From the NCBI GenBank assembly GCA_041623895.1, contig JBFJVZ010000218.1:1-12426 (forward strand): 12,426 bases of DNA. Direction: 5' to 3'. A model generated the notes under the pieces. The model was not told the origin of the DNA. It was given only the letters and a program-made list of their open reading frames with translations, and made no database searches. The position numbers were made by a program, and so were the translations under genes. This DNA is from JBFJVZ01 sp041623895. Its GTDB lineage: Bacteria > Planctomycetota > Planctomycetia > Pirellulales > Pirellulaceae. Positions 5,921 through 12,426 of the stretch are shown here, in pieces (positions within the stretch are counted from its first letter, which is position 1; each line of letters begins with the position of its first letter).

Positions 5921-7906
5921 TCATTTCAGCGATTGTTCAACGGCCTTTTCAAACTCTTGCCGGAACGCTGCATCCGCATCCACCTCAGAGGCTCCCTGTT
6001 TCAAATAAGGTCTGGGCCTGGGCGCGAAGTCGCCACCTTCCCAGCGGATGTTTTTAAAGACAGGAATCTTGCCCTGCCAAACATTGGGCACCTTGTCGGG
6101 AAATTCTTTTTGGCCTGGGGTGAGAATCAAACTGGTGACGACATCGTAGTTATTCAAAACATCGCCCTCCGGCGAGAGAAACTTCTCTAGCGGTAGTTTC
6201 AGCGCGTGGGAGCCTGCGTCCGCAAGCTCGACCAGGGCCGTGTAGCGACGCGGCTTGCGTCCCGCATAACCCCGCCAGCGGTCGACATCCATGATTACAG
6301 CCAGAGTATTGTCGGCGGCGGTCGTTTCGATCTCCAAAGCCAGCGAAGCTCCGCGGGGGCCGACGAAAGCGGGATCGTTAACTTTGTGAGTTTCGTAATT
6401 CCAATGCTGGGTATTCGGTACGCCAACCAGCGACCAATCTCGCCAGCCGTGCTGGAAATCTTCGATCAATCGTTGACGCTCACCTTTTTGTTGCACGCCG
6501 GCCCGCAGCAATTGATGCGGGAACGCTTTGCGGCACTGGCTGGTCACGGTCAACAAAGAAGTGTCGTTGTATCCGCGAGGTAACTTCAGCGGCGCGCCGG
6601 TGTCGTACGTCACGTTGGCAAAAACGAAAAGTGGTTCGGCCAGATCCATCACCGGGCAAGCGGCCGTGAACGAATCGCCCTTGCGGACGACATCCGCCGA
6701 TCTCCAGAAACGGGCGCGCGGATCGCGGTCGTAGCCGTAAAAGACATCGACCGACTTCAGCGGATGCGGCCCCGAAAGGTCCGGCTGAACGGTGAACCGC
6801 GGGATGCCATCGCCGGGGTTCAAATCAAGCCGCGCCAAAGCAGTTTTCGGAAACTGAAACGAGCCTTGGAGATGCCGGTCGAACCAGCGCACGCGGGCGG
6901 CGTAATTGTCGGCGGTAAACCGATGATTCATGTGCGGCGTGAAGGACATCGCACCATTGTTCTTGGGAAGCGAACGGAAACCCTGCACGACTTTTTCCAT
7001 TGGCGAATTGAAATCGTTGGTTGCGCCCAGAAACATCAGCGGGCACTCGATCAACGGCCAATAGTTCCGGCAATCCATCGTGGCCTCGTACAGATCCTGA
7101 TTGGCGTTCATCCGCCGCGCCGAACCGGGAATGCCGCTGATATCCGAATACAGAAAGCCGCTGCCTCCCACTGACGGCGAGGCCGCTTTGACGCGTGAGT
7201 CGATGGCGGTCAGCACCGTCAGGCGGCCACCCATGCTGTGCCCGGTCAGTCCGATCTTCGAGCCGTTTAGCTGGGGCTGCTGTTGCAGAAACGTGATCGC
7301 TCGCCGGGCCGCGGCAGAATACAGAAACCAGCTGCTGTTAAAGGGATGCGGCACAGTTTCAATCGTGCCTTCGGCCGGCGTGACGTCGTTGTGATGTTTG
7401 GGATCCAGAAAGCCGGCCGGGATTCCCGCCCAATCGGTGTTGGGGTCGTCTGTTTCCCCGATCACGTTTTCGCCCCAGTTGACCGCCACCGCCCCATAGT
7501 CACGAGCTGCCCAGTAGCGAACCGTTTCCGGCAGCGCTCGTTGGCCTCCGCCGTGCAGCTGGACGATGCCGGGAAGCTGGTTTCCATCTTTGGGATAAGC
7601 GTAGAAGGCAGCGACCCGAGTCTTCTTGCCAGCGAAAGTCCCGACCACAAAACGAATATGCTGCAGCACAATGCCGTCTTTGATTGACTCCGAAATCAAT
7701 TCGGTTTCCAGCGGTTCGCGATCAGGATCAAACAGCGCCCAGGTTTGCTGAACGGTTTGCGGAACGTCTTGCCCGCAAGTTGCCGCACGGTTGCTGACTA
7801 GAAGCAGCGCCATCATCATCGCGATGGTTTGCAGCCATTGACCAGGCGTCTCGCGTTTTGCAGCCACCGCGTGTGAGAAAAATTTCGTGCTCATCTGATC
7901 AAACAT
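5921..7906 (-). CDS. Exported alpha/beta hydrolase (acetyl-xylan-esterase/dienelactone-hydrolase type) with extra C-terminal domain
   Basis: A 661-residue exported serine hydrolase. Basic residues and a hydrophobic core (about 27-38, IAMMMALLLV) form the signal peptide, with probable cleavage around 43-46. The hydrolase domain, about 50-350, has the oxyanion loop motif LHGGG, the nucleophile elbow GHSMGG with S224, the acid D298 in ATNDFNS, and H328 in HMNHRF, a complete triad in the usual order. This resembles prolyl-oligopeptidase-like and acetyl-xylan-esterase/dienelactone-hydrolase enzymes, so an ester of a plant or algal polymer is a fair guess, not a proof. Residues about 350-470 form a spacer that may be a beta domain. 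About 481-625 (EDFQHGWRDW ... FKNIRWEGG) looks like a beta-sandwich, possibly carbohydrate-binding (inference). The C-terminus is a short acidic helix. ATGs at 7906 and 7894 are both possible; neither has a good RBS. Monocistronic, divergent from the MFS gene and convergent with the small membrane protein. Confidence 0.88.
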   Translation of the reverse strand: MFDQMSTKFFSHAVAAKRETPGQWLQTIAMMMALLLVSNRAATCGQDVPQTVQQTWALFDPDREPLETELISESIKDGIVLQHIRFVVGTFAGKKTRVAAFYAYPKDGNQLPGIVQLHGGGQRALPETVRYWAARDYGAVAVNWGENVIGETDDPNTDWAGIPAGFLDPKHHNDVTPAEGTIETVPHPFNSSWFLYSAAARRAITFLQQQPQLNGSKIGLTGHSMGGRLTVLTAIDSRVKAASPSVGGSGFLYSDISGIPGSARRMNANQDLYEATMDCRNYWPLIECPLMFLGATNDFNSPMEKVVQGFRSLPKNNGAMSFTPHMNHRFTADNYAARVRWFDRHLQGSFQFPKTALARLDLNPGDGIPRFTVQPDLSGPHPLKSVDVFYGYDRDPRARFWRSADVVRKGDSFTAACPVMDLAEPLFVFANVTYDTGAPLKLPRGYNDTSLLTVTSQCRKAFPHQLLRAGVQQKGERQRLIEDFQHGWRDWSLVGVPNTQHWNYETHKVNDPAFVGPRGASLALEIETTAADNTLAVIMDVDRWRGYAGRKPRRYTALVELADAGSHALKLPLEKFLSPEGDVLNNYDVVTSLILTPGQKEFPDKVPNVWQGKIPVFKNIRWEGGDFAPRPRPYLKQGASEVDADAAFRQEFEKAVEQSLK

Positions 7907-8094
7907 CGTTGTAAGTCAAGATCTGGCTGATTGGATATGCAAATGCCGAGCCATTGTAATCGATGGCTGACGAGGTAATGCAAAGGCCGAATGCTGCGAT
8001 GAGGCTGGTGATAAGAGCATCGTCGATCAACAGAATGTGTTAGGGTACCTGATCGTAACTCAGCTACCCGTTTACGCTCACCGGTGTTTCGTTC
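7907..8094. other. Divergent promoter region between hydrolase and MFS genes
   Basis: 188 nt that must carry promoters for both flanking genes. On the minus strand TACAAT (7953-7958) resembles a -10 box, but the nearest -35-like TTGCAT (7978-7983) is 19 nt away, too far to call with confidence. No operator repeat, riboswitch or small RNA was recognised. Confidence 0.35.
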
Positions 8095-9381
8095 GTGCAG
8101 AATACTGCTCCGGCATCCTCGCCGATTCAGCGAACCGCTGCGATGTGCACGTTGATCGTCGCCGGTGAAGTCGTCTTTTTTTTGCCATTTGTGTTAGCGC
8201 GAGTGTTTCGGCCGACATTGCTGGATGTATTTCAGCTGACAAACCTGGAGCTGGGGTTGGCATTTTCCGTCTACGGCATTGTGGCAATGTCAGCGTACTT
8301 TCCGGGTGGGCCGCTTGCTGATCGATATTCGTCTCGCAAGCTGATGGCGTTCGCTTTGGCTGCGACTTCGGTTGGCGGCTTAGTGATGTTTTCGGTTCCC
8401 TCGTTGGCGGCGCTCAAGCTGCTGTATGGATTCTGGGGTGTAACTACGATCTTATTGTTTTGGTCGCCGCTAATCCGCGAGACGCGGCATTGGGGCGGGG
8501 GCAAATTACCAGGTCGCGCGTTTGGTTTTCTGGACGGGGGCCGAGGATTCGTTGCGGCGGCTGTCGGCTCGATCGCGGCGGTGGTCTTTGGATTCATGCT
8601 GCCAGTTGATGTCGAAAGCGCGACACCGGAACAACGCGTCCACGCCTTCGGGCAGATCATCTTGATTTTTACCGGAATCACATTTGCGACGTCGTTGCTG
8701 GTGTGGTTTGGACTGAAAGAAGACCAGGAGGTGATCGATCAACCGCGTGACAAATTTTTGGTGACGGGAATTGCTCGGGTGTTGCGGATGCCGACGGTTT
8801 GGTTGCAATCGATCGTGGTCGTCTGTGCCTACGTTGCCTATAAGGGTTTGGATGACATTTCGCTCTACGCGAACGAAGCCCTGGGCTTCGATGAGGTCAA
8901 AGCGGCGCAGATCGCTGCTGTGACGATGTGGATGCGACCGATCGCGGCGATTAGCGCCGGCTTGCTTGCCGATCGTTGGGGTGTCACGCGGATGACGATG
9001 GTTAGCTTTATCGTGCTGGGCTTTGGCAGTGGAGTGATTGCTGCGGGCCTGCTGCGTCCGGGGATGATTTTGGCGTTTTTCGTAACGGTGTTGGCTACCA
9101 GTGCTGCCCTGTATGCACTCCGCGGTCTGTACTTCGCTATCATGGACGAGGGCCGAGTTCCCTTTGGCAGCACGGGGACTGCGGTTGGCATCGTCTCGGT
9201 GGTCGGATACACCCCCGATGTGTTCATGGGACCGCTGATGGGTGTGTTGTTAGATCGGTCACCGGGCGCGACGGGGCATCATCACGTGTTTGCGGTCGTC
9301 TCTGGGTTCGCTTGGTTGGGCTTATTAGCGACGCTCGCTTTTTGGCGAATCACGCGGCGTAGACGCGGTGTCAGCGCGTGA
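8095..9381 (+). CDS. MFS transporter
   Basis: A 428-residue polytopic inner-membrane protein of the major facilitator superfamily with about 12 hydrophobic helices. The helix 2-3 loop carries the MFS signature GGPLADRYSSRK (71-82), and a related loop in the second half reads GLLADRWGVTRM. The helix 4 region FWSPLIRETRHWG followed by GRAFGFLDGGRGF (140-152) resembles the YihN-like branch of organic-solute transporters (family recollection). The substrate cannot be named. The start is taken as GTG at 8095, which gives a 16-residue cytoplasmic lead before helix 1. An ATG at 8143 would begin directly at the helix and leave 412 residues. Neither start has a clear RBS. It is divergent from the exported hydrolase and followed, after 180 nt, by the lipoprotein gene, so it is probably its own unit. 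A role in importing hydrolase products is possible but rests only on position. Confidence 0.9.
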   Translation: MQNTAPASSPIQRTAAMCTLIVAGEVVFFLPFVLARVFRPTLLDVFQLTNLELGLAFSVYGIVAMSAYFPGGPLADRYSSRKLMAFALAATSVGGLVMFSVPSLAALKLLYGFWGVTTILLFWSPLIRETRHWGGGKLPGRAFGFLDGGRGFVAAAVGSIAAVVFGFMLPVDVESATPEQRVHAFGQIILIFTGITFATSLLVWFGLKEDQEVIDQPRDKFLVTGIARVLRMPTVWLQSIVVVCAYVAYKGLDDISLYANEALGFDEVKAAQIAAVTMWMRPIAAISAGLLADRWGVTRMTMVSFIVLGFGSGVIAAGLLRPGMILAFFVTVLATSAALYALRGLYFAIMDEGRVPFGSTGTAVGIVSVVGYTPDVFMGPLMGVLLDRSPGATGHHHVFAVVSGFAWLGLLATLAFWRITRRRRGVSA

Positions 9382-9561
9382 GGGATCATGTTGTTTGCGG
9401 GCCAGAGCCGAAGTTCCAGAATTCTAAAACACTGCCCAACTTTTCGTGAAACTTGATTCCCGCCGCAAGTGATCTTGTCAGCCGGACGGCCGTCGGGCTA
9501 CTTGCCTATTATCCAGCGACCTCTTGCTGGGCAATTACCCGGTCTCCCACCTTTACTGTCG
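9382..9561. other. Intergenic region upstream of the lipoprotein gene
   Basis: 180 nt between MFS stop and the preferred lipoprotein ATG. It holds a perfect 10-bp palindrome GACGGCCGTC at 9485-9494 and a short inverted repeat CCAGC/GCTGG near 9511-9528, but no U-run, so no terminator is claimed. A GTG at 9469 opens the lipoprotein frame 31 codons early; those residues do not look like a signal peptide. Confidence 0.35.
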
Positions 9562-10473
9562 ATGTCACCGTTCGCAAGCCAAAACTGGCGAGATTGCCTG
9601 TCGGCGTTCGCTGCTGCGCTGATCGTTGCCGCTGCAGTCGGCTGTGGGACGACACGCGGCACCGGTGCTACGGAGCAATTGGTGATGAGTGACGCCGTCG
9701 ATCGCAACATTCAAAGGATCGATTTCCGTCCTCTATCTGGTGAAAAAGTCTACCTGGATACAAGCTATTTACGGCACGTAAAGGGTGCCGGTTTTGTTAA
9801 TGCGGAATACGTGACCAGCGCATTGAGACAACAAATCGTTGCGGCTGGATGTTTGATTCAAGACTCGGCCCAAGAGGCGGATATCATCATCGAAGCCAGG
9901 ATCGGTGCCCTGGGCGAGGACGATCATCGAGTAACATTCGGTCTGCCGGAGAACAATGCACTCGCCTCGGCGGTTTCACTGATTCCCAACGCACCCAACT
10001 TGCCCTCGATTCCCGAAATTGCACTCGCTCGGCGCGACGCGCGAGAGGCGGCTAGCAAGGTGGCGGCGTTCGCCTACGATCGTGAAACGCGTCGGCCAAT
10101 TTGGCAATCCGGGGTCAAGCATTCATTGGCGACTGCTCGCGATACTTGGGTTCTTGGTGTCGGCCCATTCCAAGGCGGTACGATTCGCGAGCAAACAAAA
10201 CTGGCCGGTAGTAAGCTCAAGTTTGGTCCCCGCAGTGCGACAGGCTCGACTGCCGAGTTCTTCGAACGGCCGAGCGTCGACTACAACGCCGAAATGCGAT
10301 TCGACAAGGGACACCCAATCTTTGATGGTGGCGGGTTTAATCGCGACATGTTGGGACCATTGGACGATTTGAACTTCCCAGATCCAAACGTTGAGATTGC
10401 AGAAGAGCCGGAAACGGCTGATGATGACCGCATCATTGCCGAAGCGGCAGAAGAGAATAGTATTCAACGTTGA
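9562..10473 (+). CDS. Planctomycete-type lipoprotein of unknown function
   Basis: From the ATG at 9562 this is a 303-residue protein. A hydrophobic segment (about 13-26, LSAFAAALIVAAAV) ends in a lipobox-like AVGC with Cys at 28, so a lipid-anchored product is expected in the periplasm. The mature part opens CGTTRGTGATEQLVMSDAVDR, then holds a conserved-looking core (VYLDTSYL, YVTSALRQQIVAAGC, ADIIIEARIGALGEDD) that may be a mixed alpha/beta domain. It closes with an extended acidic tail rich in Glu, Asp and Pro. The GCGTTR...TEQL...SDAVD pattern resembles planctomycete lipoproteins classed as domain of unknown function DUF6655; this is from memory and unchecked. The longer GTG start (9469) puts 31 atypical residues before the signal and is less likely. 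The methyltransferase gene starts 9 nt after its stop, so the two are probably cotranscribed, though their functions are not obviously linked. Confidence 0.75.
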   Translation: MSPFASQNWRDCLSAFAAALIVAAAVGCGTTRGTGATEQLVMSDAVDRNIQRIDFRPLSGEKVYLDTSYLRHVKGAGFVNAEYVTSALRQQIVAAGCLIQDSAQEADIIIEARIGALGEDDHRVTFGLPENNALASAVSLIPNAPNLPSIPEIALARRDAREAASKVAAFAYDRETRRPIWQSGVKHSLATARDTWVLGVGPFQGGTIREQTKLAGSKLKFGPRSATGSTAEFFERPSVDYNAEMRFDKGHPIFDGGGFNRDMLGPLDDLNFPDPNVEIAEEPETADDDRIIAEAAEENSIQR

Positions 10474-10482
10474 GTGAGATAG

Positions 10483-11337
10483 TTGGCCGACGATTGTTAC
10501 CGTCTGATCGACTTTGGTGGCGGGCGGAAGCTGGAACTGCTTTCGGGCCGGCTGATTGATCGGCCATCGCCCGCCGCGGAAAACTTCGGGCGGATGCGGC
10601 CGCAGCAATGGGACGACGCCGAGTCTTATTACGATGCCAAGTCAAAGCGCTGGCTGCATCGCTCGCCTTGGCCGGAATCACTGCAACTTCACTGTGGCGG
10701 CTTCAAGATGCCGGCGCGACCCACGCCGTTTGGTCACATTGGTTTGTTTCCCGAGCAAGCCGCAAACTGGGCTTGGCTGCAATCGCCGGTGACCGCCAGC
10801 GATCTGCGCGCGCTGAATCTGTTTGCTTACACCGGTGCCAGCACCATGGCGCTGGTTTCCGCGGGGTTTGCGGTAGCGCACGTGGACGCTGCCAAATCGA
10901 ACGTCGCAGCGGCACGTCAGGCCGCCAAGATCAATCAGTGGATTGATCGGCCGATCCGATATCTGGTAGATGATGCCGCGAAATTCGCAGCCCGAGAGGT
11001 TCGGCGGGCGCGCAGGTACCACACGATTGTGCTGGATCCTCCGGCTTACGGGCACGGTCCGGAAGGCAACGCGTGGCGTTTGCAGCGCGATCTGTGGCCA
11101 TTGCTGGAGGATTGCTTGCGGCTGACCGGCGATGCTGATTTTCGGATTCTGGTTACCGGCCACTCGCCGCAAGTTGGCTCCGAGGACGTTGAGCAATTTT
11201 TCCGGAATACAGGTTTATTGCCGACCGCGGCGCGAACTGCTTTGCGAATCACGTCCGGTCGGTCACAATTGATTGATGATTTCGATCGTCCGCTGGATGC
11301 CGGATTCTTCGTCCGAGTATCGCATGGCACACCGTAA
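10483..11337 (+). CDS. Class I SAM-dependent methyltransferase, RlmI-like without PUA domain
   Basis: A 284-residue methyltransferase of the RlmI/RlmK C-terminal family, whose known members methylate cytosine or guanine in 23S rRNA. A short N-terminal part (YRLIDFGGGRKLELLSGRLI, DRPSPAAE at 26-33) precedes a Rossmann core. The core has motif I LNLFAYTGA (111-119), an acidic residue at the end of strand 2 (D135 in HVDAAK), D164 in LVDDAAKF, and motif IV DPPAYG (185-190). GLFPEQ at 87-92 is also characteristic. It lacks the N-terminal PUA RNA-binding domain of E. coli RlmI (about 396 residues), so the RNA target may differ. Starts with TTG, 9 nt after the lipoprotein stop; GAGTGAGA in between may act as a weak RBS. 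LarE follows 42 nt later on the same strand. The family is confident; the substrate is not. Confidence 0.85.
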   Translation: MADDCYRLIDFGGGRKLELLSGRLIDRPSPAAENFGRMRPQQWDDAESYYDAKSKRWLHRSPWPESLQLHCGGFKMPARPTPFGHIGLFPEQAANWAWLQSPVTASDLRALNLFAYTGASTMALVSAGFAVAHVDAAKSNVAAARQAAKINQWIDRPIRYLVDDAAKFAAREVRRARRYHTIVLDPPAYGHGPEGNAWRLQRDLWPLLEDCLRLTGDADFRILVTGHSPQVGSEDVEQFFRNTGLLPTAARTALRITSGRSQLIDDFDRPLDAGFFVRVSHGTP

Positions 11338-11379
11338 TTTTGGATAGACGATTCCGTACGCCTACAAAGCTTTGCGAAG

Positions 11380-12207
11380 ATGTCTGATCAACACCACGAT
11401 GCGGAACGGCTGATTGCCAGGGTTGCCTGTCTGCGGCAGGTCGTCGTGGCATTCTCTGGCGGTGTTGACAGCAGTGTCGTTGCCGCGGCCGCCGTCCGCG
11501 CAAATCTAGATTCATTGATCGCCGTGACCGCGCAATCGCCAAGCGTTGCCACCTGGCAGTTGGATCTAGCGCGGCGCATTGCCACGGAAATTGGCATCGA
11601 GCATCAAGTCATCAGCACGGACGAGGCTGATCGCCCGGAATACATTCGCAATGATGGCCGGCGTTGTTTCTACTGCAAACAAACACTGTACGAAAAGCTT
11701 GCGGCCGTTGCTGCTACGTCGGCGGATCAAGTCATTTGTTCGGGAACGAACGCCGACGATCTGGGCGATTATCGCCCCGGCATCGAGGCAGGTTCGATCG
11801 CCGGCGTGCAAACGCCATTGGCTGATTTGGATTTAGGGAAATCGTCGGTCCGCGCGATTGCCAGACATTTTGGTCTATCCAATTCTGACTTGCCCGCGTC
11901 ACCGTGCCTGGCCAGCAGAATTGCGTACGGAGTGGCCGTGACTGGTGAGCGGCTTCACCGTGTTGATCTCGCAGAAGCCTGGTTACGTAAGCAAGGATTT
12001 ACCGACTGTCGCGTTCGCGTTCACGAGCATGAGTTGGCACGTGTGGAAGTGCCGGTGGCAGAATTGCACCGTTTGACGAGCGGCCCGCTCCTTGGGCAGT
12101 TGAGCGACGTTCTCCAGGCGTTTGGATTTCGACGCGTGACGGTTGACCCACAAGGACTTCGTTCGGGAAATCTGAATCAGATGTTGGTTAATCTTGATAC
12201 TGCGTGA
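11380..12207 (+). CDS. larE: ATP-dependent sulfur transferase LarE (nickel-pincer nucleotide biosynthesis)
   Basis: A 275-residue PP-loop enzyme of the LarE family. LarE adenylates the dicarboxypyridine mononucleotide intermediate and supplies sulfur for the nickel-pincer nucleotide cofactor of lactate racemase and related enzymes. The PP-loop is SGGVDSS at 26-32. NDGRRCFYCKQTLY carries a C96-x-x-C99 pair, then SGTNADDLGDYRPG, and SPCLASRIAYG with C176. C176 falls at the same residue number as the sacrificial Cys of Lactobacillus plantarum LarE. The additional CxxC marks the branch reported to hold a [4Fe-4S] cluster and to transfer sulfur catalytically (family knowledge; placement here inferred). 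The length is normal. The ATG at 11380 is taken; its only upstream purine run is GCGAAG, close to the start. No larB, larC or larA homologue lies in the window. Cotranscription with the methyltransferase is possible. Confidence 0.92.
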   Translation: MSDQHHDAERLIARVACLRQVVVAFSGGVDSSVVAAAAVRANLDSLIAVTAQSPSVATWQLDLARRIATEIGIEHQVISTDEADRPEYIRNDGRRCFYCKQTLYEKLAAVAATSADQVICSGTNADDLGDYRPGIEAGSIAGVQTPLADLDLGKSSVRAIARHFGLSNSDLPASPCLASRIAYGVAVTGERLHRVDLAEAWLRKQGFTDCRVRVHEHELARVEVPVAELHRLTSGPLLGQLSDVLQAFGFRRVTVDPQGLRSGNLNQMLVNLDTA

Positions 12208-12426
12208 CGTTAAGGTTGGCGATTCGATCAGGCGGGATGACTGCAGATGGCAAGGCACGAGACACGTGGCGGACAGTGGTGATTTGCCAGCCAAATTCCA
12301 GCACCGCCAGCATTTACTTATTCGTTCCTACATGCGGCTGCAAGGAGATTGGATTCCAGATAAGCTATAGCGTTGAAGGTGGAATTCATTTGAGGCAGCG
12401 GAAGATTGAGTGACCAACAAGAAACG
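12208..12426. other. Right-end region without a supported gene
   Basis: 219 nt after larE. A plus-strand frame from the GTG at 12204 (overlapping the larE stop) runs 69 codons to 12413, but shows no recognisable domain, signal peptide or RBS. Minus-strand frames are also open for about 30 codons. No terminator hairpin with a U-run was seen. Nothing is called here with confidence. Confidence 0.35.

Noticed and set aside
7953..7983. TTGCAT/TACAAT promoter-like pair on the minus strand before the hydrolase
   Set aside because: The 19-nt spacing is outside the usual range and only two short matches support it.
9485..9494. Palindrome GACGGCCGTC upstream of the lipoprotein as a terminator or operator
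   Set aside because: No loop or U-run for a terminator and no repeated copy nearby; such GC palindromes occur by chance.
11365..11374. Perfect palindrome CAAAGCTTTG just before the larE ATG
   Set aside because: Ten bases are too short to claim an operator, and there is no second copy or known regulator site.
12204..12413. 69-codon plus-strand frame overlapping the larE stop
   Set aside because: No RBS, no domain, and a random-looking composition; competing open frames exist on the other strand.

Overview
The window most likely comes from a marine-type planctomycete of the Rhodopirellula/Pirellulales kind. The grounds are a secreted iduronate-2-sulfatase-like enzyme, a PEP-CTERM sorting signal, small proteins with planctomycete character (one beginning MTNPYQAP), a bacterial metacaspase, frequent GTG/TTG starts with weak ribosome binding sites, short mixed-strand gene clusters and moderately high GC. 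No tRNA, rRNA, CRISPR array, transposase or phage gene was seen. This is chromosomal-looking sequence with ten well-supported genes and one probable gene remnant.

Layout. (1) 134-3629, plus strand: a two-domain metacaspase-alpha/beta hydrolase protein, then an exported type I sulfatase 46 nt downstream. (2) 3637-4837, minus strand: a formate/nitrite-transporter (FNT) family channel, followed by a 78-codon frame that is essentially the C-terminal end of a PEP-CTERM protein without an export signal. These converge on the sulfatase. (3) 5095-5817, plus strand: two small proteins, a soluble 96-residue conserved-looking protein and an 84-residue single-span membrane protein with a proline-rich tail. 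(4) 5921-7906, minus strand: a large exported alpha/beta hydrolase with an extra C-terminal domain. (5) 8095-12207, plus strand: an MFS transporter, a lipoprotein, an RlmI-like SAM methyltransferase and a LarE-type sulfur transferase. The lipoprotein and methyltransferase are 9 nt apart, and LarE follows 42 nt later, so these three may be cotranscribed.

Functional reading. The sulfatase and the exported hydrolase fit polysaccharide and ester degradation in the periplasm, a typical planctomycete lifestyle. The FNT and MFS proteins handle small anions or organic solutes. LarE serves nickel-pincer cofactor synthesis. No clear multi-gene novel system is visible. The most unusual items are the metacaspase fused to an alpha/beta hydrolase in one polypeptide, and the orphan PEP-CTERM tail overlapping the end of the FNT gene.
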